Positions 16,942 to 24,465 of a DNA stretch of 64,000 nt are shown here, one piece after another. The stretch is from contig NZ_JACHIU010000001.1 of NCBI RefSeq assembly GCF_014207705.1, positions 62,001-126,000 on the forward strand. Direction: 5' to 3'. The position numbers and the translations under genes are program-made. Origin of the DNA: Sphaerisporangium rubeum. GTDB taxonomy: Bacteria; Actinomycetota; Actinomycetes; Streptosporangiales; Streptosporangiaceae. Each line of letters begins with the position of its first letter. Position 1 is the first letter of the stretch. The notes under the pieces are model-generated. The model had not been told where the DNA came from, ran no database searches, and worked only from the letters and a program-made list of their open reading frames with translations.

Positions 16942-19200
16942 ATGAGCAGCGAGATCGCCCCGTCGTTCGAAACACCGTTCGAGCGCACACCACCCGCCAA
17001 CATCGAGGCCGAGCAGTCGGTCCTCGGCGGCATGCTGCTGTCCAAGGACGCCATCGCCGACGTGGTCGAGGTGGTGCGCTCCGACGACTTCTACCGGCCG
17101 GCCCACCAGATCATCTACGACGCCATCCTCGACCTGTACGGCCGCGGCGAGCCCGCGGACGCCGTGACGGTCTTCGGTGAGCTGTCCAAACGCGGCGAGA
17201 TAGCCAGGGTCGGCGGCGGCGCGTACGTGCACACCCTCACCGCCGTCGTCCCCACCGCGGCCAACGCCGGCTACTACGCCAAGATCGTGCGGGAGCAGGC
17301 GATCCTGCGGCGGCTCATCGAGGCCGGCACCCGCATCGTGTCCTACGGTTACGGCGGTCAGAACGAAGAGGTCGACGAGCTGGTCGACCGTGCGCAGGCC
17401 GAGATCTACGCGGTGACCGAGCGGCGCACCAGCGAGGACTACCGGCCGCTGTCGGAGATCATGCCGGGAGCGCTGGACGAGATCGAGGCCATCGGCAGCC
17501 GCAGCGGCCAGATGGTCGGGGTCCCCACCGGCTTCCAGGACCTCGACGCGCTGATGAACGGCCTGCATCCCGGCCAGATGATCGTGGTCGCCGCACGTCC
17601 CGCCATCGGCAAGGCACTGGCCCTCGACACCCCGCTGCCGACCCCCGGCGGCTGGACGACGATGGGGGAGGTCACCCCCGGCGACCTGCTCATCGGCGCC
17701 GACGGCCGCCCCACCCGCGTCGTGGCCGCCACCGGCGTACTGCACGGCCGTCCCTGTCACGAGGTGGAGTTCGACGACGGCACCGTCATCGTCGCCGACG
17801 CGCTCCACCAGTGGCGCGTCACCGTCCCGGCGCTCGTCCCACTTCCTCGTGGTGCCGTTTCGGTCGCGTCCGGCGCCGCTGCCGTACCCGTGCTCACCCC
17901 CGAGCAGGCCGGTCCTTCTCGGATCGAGCCCGGTGACGTGCACACCGGCGAGTTCGGCCCCGGCCTCACGCTCCCCGCTGTGCGGTCCGCCGCGCGCTCC
18001 GTCGTCCTCACCACGGACCAGATCGCCGCCGTCCTGCCAGGACGCGACGTTCTCGTCGAGCCGGCCGCGCCGTTCGTGCTGCCGGCTCAGGACCTGCCTG
18101 AGCCGGCCTCAGCGCTCGCGGCACGGTTCGGCTCGCTGAAGCGTGTCCCCCGTGCCTACCTTCGCGGCTCCGAGACCCAGCGGCGGGAACTGCTCGCGGC
18201 TCTGTGCGCCGTCGCGGGACGGCGGGACGGCGATGTGGTCGAGCTGGACTTCGAGCGGCCCGGCCTCGCCGAGGACGTACACGAGCTCGCACTGAGCCTC
18301 GGTGCCACCGCCACGCTGCGGACCCTGGCCGTGCACGGCGTCTCGGCACCCCGACAGGCGGTGTGCCTCACGGTGGCCGAGGTCACGGGGGAGTCGCGGC
18401 GAGTCCGGCGGGTGGTGGCGGTGCGGCCGGTGCCGTCCCGGCCGGTCCGCTGCGTCGAGGTGGACAACGCCGACCACATGTACCTCGCGGGACGGTCCTG
18501 CGTGCCGACGCACAACAGCACGCTCGGCCTGGACTTCGCGCGGTCCGCCGCCATCAGGCACCACATGACGACGGTGGTGTTCTCGCTGGAGATGTCCCGC
18601 AACGAGATCACCATGCGCCTGCTGTCCGCCGAGGCTCGTGTCGCGCTGCACAGCATGCGCGCCGGCACCATGAACGACGACGACTGGACCCGGCTCGCGC
18701 GCCGCATGAGCGAGGTCGCCGAGGCCCCTCTGTTCATCGACGACTCCCCCAACATGTCGATGATGGAGATCCGCGCCAAGTGCCGCCGGCTCAAACAGCG
18801 CCACGACCTGCGTTTCGTCATCGTCGACTACCTCCAGCTGATGAGCTCGCCGAAGAAGACCGAGAGCCGTCAGCAGGAGGTCTCCGAGATCTCCCGTGCG
18901 CTCAAGCTCCTCGCCAAGGAGCTGGAGGTCCCGGTCATCGCCATCTCCCAGCTCAACCGCGGCCCCGAGCAACGCACCGACAAGCGACCCCAGGTGTCGG
19001 ACCTACGCGAATCCGGCAGCATCGAGCAGGACGCGGACGTCGTGATCCTCCTGCACCGCGAGGACGCCTACGAGCGCGAGTCACCACGTGCCGGGGAGGC
19101 CGACCTCATCGTGGCCAAGCACCGTAACGGCCCCACGGCGACGGTGACGGTCGCCTTCCAGGGCCATTACAGCCGCTTCGTGGACATGGCGCCGCACTGA
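16942..19200 (+). CDS. dnaB: Replicative DNA helicase DnaB, intein-containing precursor
   Basis: 752-residue precursor. The N-extein (224 aa) has the primase-interacting helical domain (PPANIEAEQSVLGGMLLS) and the start of the RecA-like domain up to ARPAIGK; the C-extein (227 aa) resumes at STLGLDFARSA. Spliced, this gives a 451-residue hexameric helicase with Walker A AARPAIGKST, FSLEMS, FVIVDYLQLM (Walker B) and AISQLNRGPE. The intein (17614-18516) splits the P-loop between Lys and Ser, so helicase activity depends on splicing. ATG 16942 has AAGGAGGGG upstream; a far longer open frame upstream is non-coding. The upstream DnaA-like boxes suggest replication-linked control. Confidence 0.96.
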   Translation: MSSEIAPSFETPFERTPPANIEAEQSVLGGMLLSKDAIADVVEVVRSDDFYRPAHQIIYDAILDLYGRGEPADAVTVFGELSKRGEIARVGGGAYVHTLTAVVPTAANAGYYAKIVREQAILRRLIEAGTRIVSYGYGGQNEEVDELVDRAQAEIYAVTERRTSEDYRPLSEIMPGALDEIEAIGSRSGQMVGVPTGFQDLDALMNGLHPGQMIVVAARPAIGKALALDTPLPTPGGWTTMGEVTPGDLLIGADGRPTRVVAATGVLHGRPCHEVEFDDGTVIVADALHQWRVTVPALVPLPRGAVSVASGAAAVPVLTPEQAGPSRIEPGDVHTGEFGPGLTLPAVRSAARSVVLTTDQIAAVLPGRDVLVEPAAPFVLPAQDLPEPASALAARFGSLKRVPRAYLRGSETQRRELLAALCAVAGRRDGDVVELDFERPGLAEDVHELALSLGATATLRTLAVHGVSAPRQAVCLTVAEVTGESRRVRRVVAVRPVPSRPVRCVEVDNADHMYLAGRSCVPTHNSTLGLDFARSAAIRHHMTTVVFSLEMSRNEITMRLLSAEARVALHSMRAGTMNDDDWTRLARRMSEVAEAPLFIDDSPNMSMMEIRAKCRRLKQRHDLRFVIVDYLQLMSSPKKTESRQQEVSEISRALKLLAKELEVPVIAISQLNRGPEQRTDKRPQVSDLRESGSIEQDADVVILLHREDAYERESPRAGEADLIVAKHRNGPTATVTVAFQGHYSRFVDMAPH
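17614..18516 (+). other. DnaB class 3-type intein with decayed homing endonuclease
   Basis: 301-residue insertion starting with Ala, not Cys/Ser, and ending HN before extein Ser. It shows the class 3 WCT signature: Trp67 two residues after the block B His (LHQW), Cys280 in block F (VRCVEVD) and Thr299 before terminal His300-Asn301. Class 3 inteins use the block F Cys as first nucleophile (published for the mycobacteriophage Bethlehem DnaB intein). The middle (about 110-250) keeps a homing-endonuclease outline (RVPRAYLRGSETQRRELL then LAEDVHELALSLG), but the LAGLIDADG-type motif reads LLAALCAVAG with its catalytic Asp replaced by Ala, so the nuclease is probably dead while splicing residues are intact. 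Confidence 0.9.
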
Positions 19201-19418
19201 TCAGTCGTCCGGCGCCTCCCACCGCGCTCGCCGGTCCCGGTTGACGGCGTCTCATCGTTCTTTCAGGGTGGTGAGCCGTCTGGCCGGCGACGCCGGCTAC
19301 CACGACCAGTCACACATGACCGCGGAGTTCCGCGAAGTCGTGCACGTAACTCCGACGATGTTCGCCGCCGGCCGGCTCCCGGCCGTTCCCTGCTGACACG
19401 ACCCCTCCTCCGTATCGT

Positions 19419-19436
19419 CCTTGAGTATGGTTGAGG
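19419..19436. promoter_or_regulatory. SoxR-box-like site upstream of soxR
   Basis: CCTTGAGTATGGTTGAGG matches 12 of 18 positions of the enterobacterial SoxR box CCTCAAGTTAACTTGAGG, including CCT and TTGAGG at the ends. It lies 18 bp before the soxR start and contains a TATGGT -10 candidate, as expected for a MerR-type autoregulated promoter. Confidence 0.45.
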
Positions 19437-19453
19437 TCCGCGAACGGTGATCG

Positions 19454-19912
19454 GTGGGTGCGCGCGTGAACGGGATCAGCTTCGAGCTCACCGTGGGGGA
19501 GTTGGCGGCGCGTAGCGGTGTGGCGGTGTCCGCGTTGCACTTCTACGAGCGGCAGGGACTGATCAGCAGCCGTCGGACGGCGGGTAACCAGCGGCGGTAC
19601 CGCCGGGACATGCTGCGGCGGGTGGCGCTGATCCGTATGGCGCAACGGGTGGGCATCCCCCTGGCGGACATAGCGGCAGTGCTCGCCACCTTCCCGCCGG
19701 ATCATGTGCCGACCCGCGCCGACTGGCGGCGCATGTCGGAGGTGTGGCGGGACGAACTGGACCAGCGCATCCGCCGCCTTCAGCAGATAAGGGATGACTT
19801 CAGCGACTGCATCGGCTGCGGCTGCATGTCCCTGGACCGCTGCCCCTTGATCAACCCCGGCGACGACCTGGGCCGCCAGGGGCCCGGCCCCCGCCGCCTC
19901 ATCGGCGACTGA
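19454..19912 (+). CDS. soxR: Redox-sensitive MerR-family regulator SoxR
   Basis: 152 residues: MerR-type winged helix (about 10-80; LTVGELAARSGVAVSALHFYE, RRTAGNQRRYRRDMLRRVA), a dimerisation helix (about 95-120), then the [2Fe-2S] cluster motif CIGCGCMSLDRC (C-x2-C-x-C-x5-C), which defines SoxR. It senses redox-active compounds in the cytoplasm; actinobacterial SoxR controls reductases and monooxygenases directly because soxS is absent (family knowledge). Start GTG 19454; GTG 19466 is an in-frame alternative. No obvious SoxR target gene is adjacent. A long tandem repeat follows the stop codon. Confidence 0.92.
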   Translation: MGARVNGISFELTVGELAARSGVAVSALHFYERQGLISSRRTAGNQRRYRRDMLRRVALIRMAQRVGIPLADIAAVLATFPPDHVPTRADWRRMSEVWRDELDQRIRRLQQIRDDFSDCIGCGCMSLDRCPLINPGDDLGRQGPGPRRLIGD

Positions 19913-19984
19913 CCCCCCATGTCCCACGCCTCCGGCTCCCGGAGTTTCGCGAACGGGCCGACCACGTCACCGACATGTCGGCTG

Positions 19985-20115
19985 CGCCGCCGGTACGCCG
20001 CCGGTACGCCGCCGGTACGCCGCCGGTACGCCGCCGGTACGCCGCCGGTACGCCGCCGGTACGCCGCCGGTACGCCGCCGGTACGCCGCCGGTACGCCGC
20101 CGGTACGCCGCCGGT
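19985..20115. repeat. 11-bp tandem repeat, eleven perfect copies
   Basis: The unit GGTACGCCGCC is repeated without change eleven times from 19992 to 20112, with a partial copy before and a degenerate one after, then a further GGTACGCCGG at 20121. It lies between the convergent ends of soxR (73 bp before) and an ABC permease gene (86 bp after). The period equals about one helical turn, and each unit holds a GTAC palindrome. All six frames remain open here only because 11-bp repeats cycle through frames; I do not regard them as coding. Confidence 0.95.
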
Positions 20116-20200
20116 GGGCCGGTACGCCGGCGGTGCCGCGAGGTGACCGCGGGTGACCTGGACGTGATCCGGGTCATCCGCGGCCGGGGTCGCGGGCAGG

Positions 20201-21019
20201 TCATTCCCAGCGGAACAGGCGGGCCGCCGCGACGCTCGCCAGCAGGAGCCAGGCGGCGAGCACGGCCAGGTGGAGCGGTTCAGGCGTCGTACCGGCCCAG
20301 GCGTCGCGCAACGTCTGGCCGAAGGCGCCGGTGGGGGTGAAGCCGCTGATCTGGCGCAGGACCTCGGGCATCGTCTCCCTCGGGACCCACATGCCGCCGA
20401 GGAACAGCAGGGGGAACATCACCAGAGCGCCGACGCCGCCGGCCGCGCGGCTTCCCGGCACCACGGCGGCGAGCAGCAGCCCGATGGCGAACATCGCGCA
20501 GACGCCGAGCACGAACGACACCACGAACCAGCCGAGCTGGACCGGGATCCGTGAGCCGAGCAGCAGACGGCCCACGACGATGGTCAGCGTGGCCGCGACC
20601 ACGGCGGACGCCAGGTTGATCACGAGCTGCACCCCGAGCAGCCGGGAAGGTGGGAGAGGGGTGACCGACAACCTGCGCAGGATGCCACGCTCGCGGTACG
20701 TGGCGAGTGCCGCGGGGATCGCGCTGAAAGCCGACGCCGCGACCGACAAGATGATCATCATGGCGGGCAGTTGAGTGTCCACGACCCGCTGGCCCCCGAA
20801 ATCCGGCAGCGGGACGCGAAAGTCGGGGATCGTCAGGCCGAGCCCCAGCAACAACCCGAGAGGCAGGACAAGCGTGACGAACGTCGTCATCGGCTCCCGC
20901 AGATAGATCAGCGTCTCGGTCAGCAGCAACATGCGCGTGCCCCCCACGCGCCGCCGCCGACCGACCGGCTCCGAGCCCTCCGCGGTCGCGGAGGACCTGA
21001 CCGGTGTGGCCATGCTCAT
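20201..21019 (-). CDS. ABC-2 type transporter permease
   Basis: 272-residue membrane protein with six helices in the ABC-2 arrangement. The N-terminal cytoplasmic segment GGTRMLLLTETLIYLREPMTTFVTLVLPLGLLLGLG precedes helix 1; YRERGILRRLSVTPLPPSRLLGVQL between helices 2 and 3 is the coupling segment of the family; FLGGMWVPRETMPEVLRQISGFTPTGAF near the C-terminus is also typical. It overlaps the stop of the ATPase gene by 4 bp (ATGA), so the two are translationally coupled and form one exporter. Substrate unknown; candidates are lipids or antimicrobial compounds, given the divergent two-component system. Confidence 0.9.
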   Translation of the reverse strand: MSMATPVRSSATAEGSEPVGRRRRVGGTRMLLLTETLIYLREPMTTFVTLVLPLGLLLGLGLTIPDFRVPLPDFGGQRVVDTQLPAMMIILSVAASAFSAIPAALATYRERGILRRLSVTPLPPSRLLGVQLVINLASAVVAATLTIVVGRLLLGSRIPVQLGWFVVSFVLGVCAMFAIGLLLAAVVPGSRAAGGVGALVMFPLLFLGGMWVPRETMPEVLRQISGFTPTGAFGQTLRDAWAGTTPEPLHLAVLAAWLLLASVAAARLFRWE

Positions 21020-22074
21020 CTCTCCTCCAGAGTGCTGTCGCCTTGCGCGCCGGCGCTGCCGTGTGCGTCTTGGACCATCGGCCTCTTGCCCCCGGGCTCC
21101 GTGCCGCGGGTGGCACCGGCGCCTGGGTCGGCCGTGCCGCGTGTGTCCCTGGTCGTCGACCTCTCGTCGGTCTGGTGGGGGGTGTGTCCTGTCAGGGCCA
21201 GGAAGGCGTCGTCCAGGGTCGCGCGGTCCATCGTGAAGTCCCTTGGCGCGATGTGATGGGCCGCGAGTGCGGTGACCACCGACAGCAGGAGGTCGCCTGT
21301 GCCGGTCACGGTGAAGCGGTCACCCTCCACGCCGACGGTCACCGCCTCGGGAAGCGATCGCAGGACGGGACCGGCCTCCGGTGACGCGCGGAAGCGCAGC
21401 CGGTGGCTGCCGTCCACCCTGGCGATCAGGCCTTCGGGGGTGTCGACGGCGGCCACCCGTCCGCCGTCCAGGACCGCGACGCGGTCGCAGAGCCGCTCGG
21501 CCTCCTCCATGAAATGGGTGACCAACAGGATCGTGACGCCGCGTGCCTTGACCTGCTCGATGAGCTCCCACGTCTCTCTGCGCGCCTTGGGGTCCAGGCC
21601 GGTCGTGAGCTCGTCCAGGATCGCCACTCGTGGCGCGCCGACGAGGGCCAGCGCGATGGACAGACGCTGGCGCTGGCCGCCGGACAGCTTGGCGAACGCC
21701 GTGTGCTGTCTGGAGCCGAGGCCGACCTCTTCCATCAGGGTGCGCCAGTCGGCGGGATGCTCGTAGAAGGACGCATAAAGGCGCAGTGCCTCGCCGACCC
21801 TCAGCTTGTCCGGCAGCGTGCAGTCCTGGAGCTGCACGCCGAGGGTGCGGCGCAGCTCCGCCTGGTCCGCACGCGGGTCGAGGCCCGCGACGCTGACGGT
21901 GCCGGCGTCCGGCACCCGCAGGCCCGCGACGCACTCGACCGTCGTGGTCTTGCCCGCGCCGTTGCGGCCGACGATGCCGAACACCTCGCCTTCGGCGACG
22001 CCGAACGAGACGTCGTCGACCGCCGTCCGCCCCCCGTACCGCTTGCGCAGGCCGGTGATCTCGATGATGTCCAT
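21016..22074 (-). CDS. ABC transporter ATP-binding protein
   Basis: 352 residues: Walker A GRNGAGKTTT (about 35-45), Q-loop LGVQLQDC, signature LSGGQRQRL, Walker B VAILDELTTGLDP and the H-loop VTHFMEEAERL, followed by a C-terminal ABC-2-associated domain and a ~45-residue Thr/Gly/Arg-rich tail. It powers the permease encoded downstream. ATG 22074 chosen because MDIIEITGLRKRYGG is the normal domain start; the frame stays open far upstream through an obvious palindrome and into the divergent kinase gene, which cannot be coding. Promoter region shared with the histidine kinase gene. Confidence 0.93.
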   Translation of the reverse strand: MDIIEITGLRKRYGGRTAVDDVSFGVAEGEVFGIVGRNGAGKTTTVECVAGLRVPDAGTVSVAGLDPRADQAELRRTLGVQLQDCTLPDKLRVGEALRLYASFYEHPADWRTLMEEVGLGSRQHTAFAKLSGGQRQRLSIALALVGAPRVAILDELTTGLDPKARRETWELIEQVKARGVTILLVTHFMEEAERLCDRVAVLDGGRVAAVDTPEGLIARVDGSHRLRFRASPEAGPVLRSLPEAVTVGVEGDRFTVTGTGDLLLSVVTALAAHHIAPRDFTMDRATLDDAFLALTGHTPHQTDERSTTRDTRGTADPGAGATRGTEPGGKRPMVQDAHGSAGAQGDSTLEER

Positions 22075-22122
22075 GGCATCGACGGTAGAAGCGGGGCCAC
22101 CGCGGCCGGAATGCGCTTGCGT

Positions 22123-22160
22123 CCCCGGTGGGGGTGTACCTGGATACACCCCCACCGGGG
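22123..22160. promoter_or_regulatory. Perfect 16+16 bp inverted repeat between exporter and two-component genes
   Basis: CCCCGGTGGGGGTGTA and TACACCCCCACCGGGG are exact reverse complements with a 6-nt centre CCTGGA. The element is 48 bp before the ABC ATPase start and 46 bp before the kinase start, almost the exact middle of the divergent promoter region. Probable operator for the NarL-type response regulator encoded next door. Confidence 0.7.
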
Positions 22161-22206
22161 GGCCACGTCCAATGACCTCGCGGTGCCGGTGCCGCACACT
22201 GGGGCT

Positions 22207-23703
22207 ATGGTTCTTCGCACGTTCGCCGGGCTCGGCCGCAGCATGGTGCTGGTGATGCTCGCGCTCGCCAACCTCGTGGTGGTGGTGCCGGCTCTGGCAC
22301 TCCTGCTGCTGACCTTCGGGCTCGGGCTGGTGTTCCTCTTCCCGACCAGCGTGCGGATGGTCCGCTCGCGTGCGGGTCAGGCACGTGCGATGGCGAAGTC
22401 GTGGTCGGGGAACGGCGTCGCGTCGCCGTACCGTCCGGCACCGCCGCCGCCTCTGCCGGACCGCGACGGGTGGTACCGGGAAGGACCGCTGCGCTACCGG
22501 ACGTCTCTCGTCCCGCGATTCAACCGTGAGTTCACCTGGATGGTCGGCGACCCGGCGACCTGGCGCGACTACGCATGGCTGGTGTGCGACCCTGTGGTGG
22601 GTCTCACGATCGCGGCGGCGCCGCTGCTGATGCTCGCCGGTGGTGTCGCGCTCATCGCCACGCTCGGCCTGACGCAGGTCGTCATCGGCCTTCTCCTGCT
22701 CGCCTTGGTGCCGTGGGTGGCCGTCAACACTCCTGAGCTGCACGCACGGTGGACCCGCGTGTTGCTGCGGCCCACGGTGCGGGCCCGTCTTGACCGTCAG
22801 CTGCGTCATCTGGACCGGTCACGCACCGAGGTGGTGGACGCGCAGGCGACGGAGTTGCGGCGCATCGAGCGTGACCTGCACGACGGCGCGCAGGCGCGTC
22901 TCGTGGCCATCGGCATGACCCTCGGCGCGGCCGAGGAACTGGTCGAGAGCGACCCCGCCGCCGCCAAGGCCCTCATCGCCAAGGTGCGTGAGGCGTCCGC
23001 CGCCTCCCTCACGGAGCTGCGGCAGCTCGTGCGGGGCATCCATCCGCCGGTGCTCGCCGAGCGCGGTCTCGGTGACGCCGTGCGGGCTCTCGCGCTGGAC
23101 AGTTCGCTCGACATCACGGTGGCGGTCGATCTGCCGCGCCGGCCGGAGGCACCCGTCGAGTCGGCCGCGTACTTCGTGATCAGTGAACTCGTGGCCAACG
23201 CGGGCCGGCACTCCGGCGCGCGATCGGTCACCGTGGACATCAGTCACCGCGGCCCCGCTCTGCGTGTCACCGTCATCGACGACGGCCACGGCGGCGCCGA
23301 CCCGGCGAAGGGCAGCGGGTTGCGCGGCATCGAACGCCGGCTGGCCGCCTTCGACGGTGTGCTCGCGATGCGCAGCCCCGCAGGCGGGCCCACCATGGCG
23401 ACGGTCGAGATCCCGCGGGCCTTCCCAGGCGAGCCGTGCGAGGCGCTGCCGGTGTGGCGGCGCCGCCTGATGAACCTCTCGTGGGGGCTGTTCTGGCTGC
23501 CATTGTTCCCGCAGGGCCTGGCCGCGGCCGGGCTGAAGATCTTCGGGGTGCCGGAGCGCAGCTGGTTCCTCGCGCTGTACATGCCGGAGCCGCTGCAGTG
23601 GCCGGTGATCATCGGCATGATCTCCCTCGGGCTGGTTATGGTGGGTTTCGGCATGCAGAGCCTGCGCATGGCGAAACGAGCGGAGCTGGGAACGATCACG
23701 TGA
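22207..23703 (+). CDS. NarL/DesK-type sensor histidine kinase
   Basis: 498 residues. Two N-terminal hydrophobic segments (about 12-48), a further membrane pair (about 135-175), then HisKA_3 with the phospho-acceptor His225 in RRIERDLHDGAQARL, a connecting SLTELRQLVRGIHPP, and a HATPase domain (FVISELVANAGRHSG as N-box, VIDDGHGG as G1, GSGLRGIERRL as G2). Unusually, two more hydrophobic segments follow the ATPase domain (about 425-490), so the C-terminus re-enters the membrane. Overlaps the response-regulator gene by 4 bp. Likely senses envelope stress or a substrate of the divergent ABC exporter (inference). Confidence 0.93.
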   Translation: MVLRTFAGLGRSMVLVMLALANLVVVVPALALLLLTFGLGLVFLFPTSVRMVRSRAGQARAMAKSWSGNGVASPYRPAPPPPLPDRDGWYREGPLRYRTSLVPRFNREFTWMVGDPATWRDYAWLVCDPVVGLTIAAAPLLMLAGGVALIATLGLTQVVIGLLLLALVPWVAVNTPELHARWTRVLLRPTVRARLDRQLRHLDRSRTEVVDAQATELRRIERDLHDGAQARLVAIGMTLGAAEELVESDPAAAKALIAKVREASAASLTELRQLVRGIHPPVLAERGLGDAVRALALDSSLDITVAVDLPRRPEAPVESAAYFVISELVANAGRHSGARSVTVDISHRGPALRVTVIDDGHGGADPAKGSGLRGIERRLAAFDGVLAMRSPAGGPTMATVEIPRAFPGEPCEALPVWRRRLMNLSWGLFWLPLFPQGLAAAGLKIFGVPERSWFLALYMPEPLQWPVIIGMISLGLVMVGFGMQSLRMAKRAELGTIT

Positions 23704-24353
23704 GAGTCGTCATCGCGGAAGACCTGTTCCTGCTGAGGGACGGCCTGGTCAACCTGCTCACGGCCCACGGATTCGAGATCGTCGCGGCGGTGGAGTCCGG
23801 GCCGGAGCTGCTGAAGGCCCTGCTGGTCGAGCGGCCCGAGGTGGCCGTGGTGGACGTGCGCCTGCCGCCGACGTTCACCGACGAGGGACTGCAGGCGGCA
23901 CTCGCGGCCCGGCGGAAGATCCCCGGCCTGCCGGTGCTGGTGCTTTCCCAGCATGTGGAGCAGCTCTACGCTCGCGAGTTGCTGGCCGACGGCACCGGCG
24001 GTGTCGGCTACCTGCTGAAGGACCGCGTCTTCAACGCCGGCCAGTTCGTGGACGCCGTGCGCCGCGTGGCGGGGGGCGGCACCGCCATGGACCCCGACGT
24101 CATCGCACGGCTCCTCGCCAGCAACGCGCGCGACGAGCCCCTGGGCCGGCTCACCTCTCGCGAGCGCGAAGTGCTGGGACTCATGGCCGAGGGCCGTTCC
24201 AACGCCGCCATCGCGCAGCGGCTGTTCCTCAGCGAGAGCGCCGTCGCCAAGCACACCGCCGCCATCTTCACCAAGCTCGACCTCGCCGTCTCCGACGACG
24301 ACAACCGCCGTGTCCTCGCCGTCCTCACCTATCTGAACGGCACAAGGAAGTAG
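23700..24353 (+). CDS. NarL/LuxR-family response regulator
   Basis: 217 residues: receiver domain with VRVVIAEDLFLLRDG (acidic pocket), phospho-acceptor Asp52 in AVVDVRLPP and the conserved K in YLLKDRV; C-terminal LuxR-type HTH (about 150-210; LTSREREVLGLMAEGRSNAAIAQRLFLSESAVAKH). GTG 23700 overlaps the kinase TGA by 4 bp, giving fixed stoichiometry. Its likely site is the palindrome at 22123-22160 in front of the kinase and exporter genes. Confidence 0.95.
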   Translation: MRVVIAEDLFLLRDGLVNLLTAHGFEIVAAVESGPELLKALLVERPEVAVVDVRLPPTFTDEGLQAALAARRKIPGLPVLVLSQHVEQLYARELLADGTGGVGYLLKDRVFNAGQFVDAVRRVAGGGTAMDPDVIARLLASNARDEPLGRLTSREREVLGLMAEGRSNAAIAQRLFLSESAVAKHTAAIFTKLDLAVSDDDNRRVLAVLTYLNGTRK

Positions 24354-24465
24354 CCGGGGTCGTCGTGCCGGAGGCGAACTCGCAGTGAGTTGCCGCTTGG
24401 ACGTCAATTGTCTGTGTCGCGCGTTACCTTTGCGGTGACGGACGTTCCGGAGGGGATGAATCAGC

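Noticed and set aside
19985-20115. CRISPR array
   Set aside because: Unit is only 11 bp and there are no spacers.
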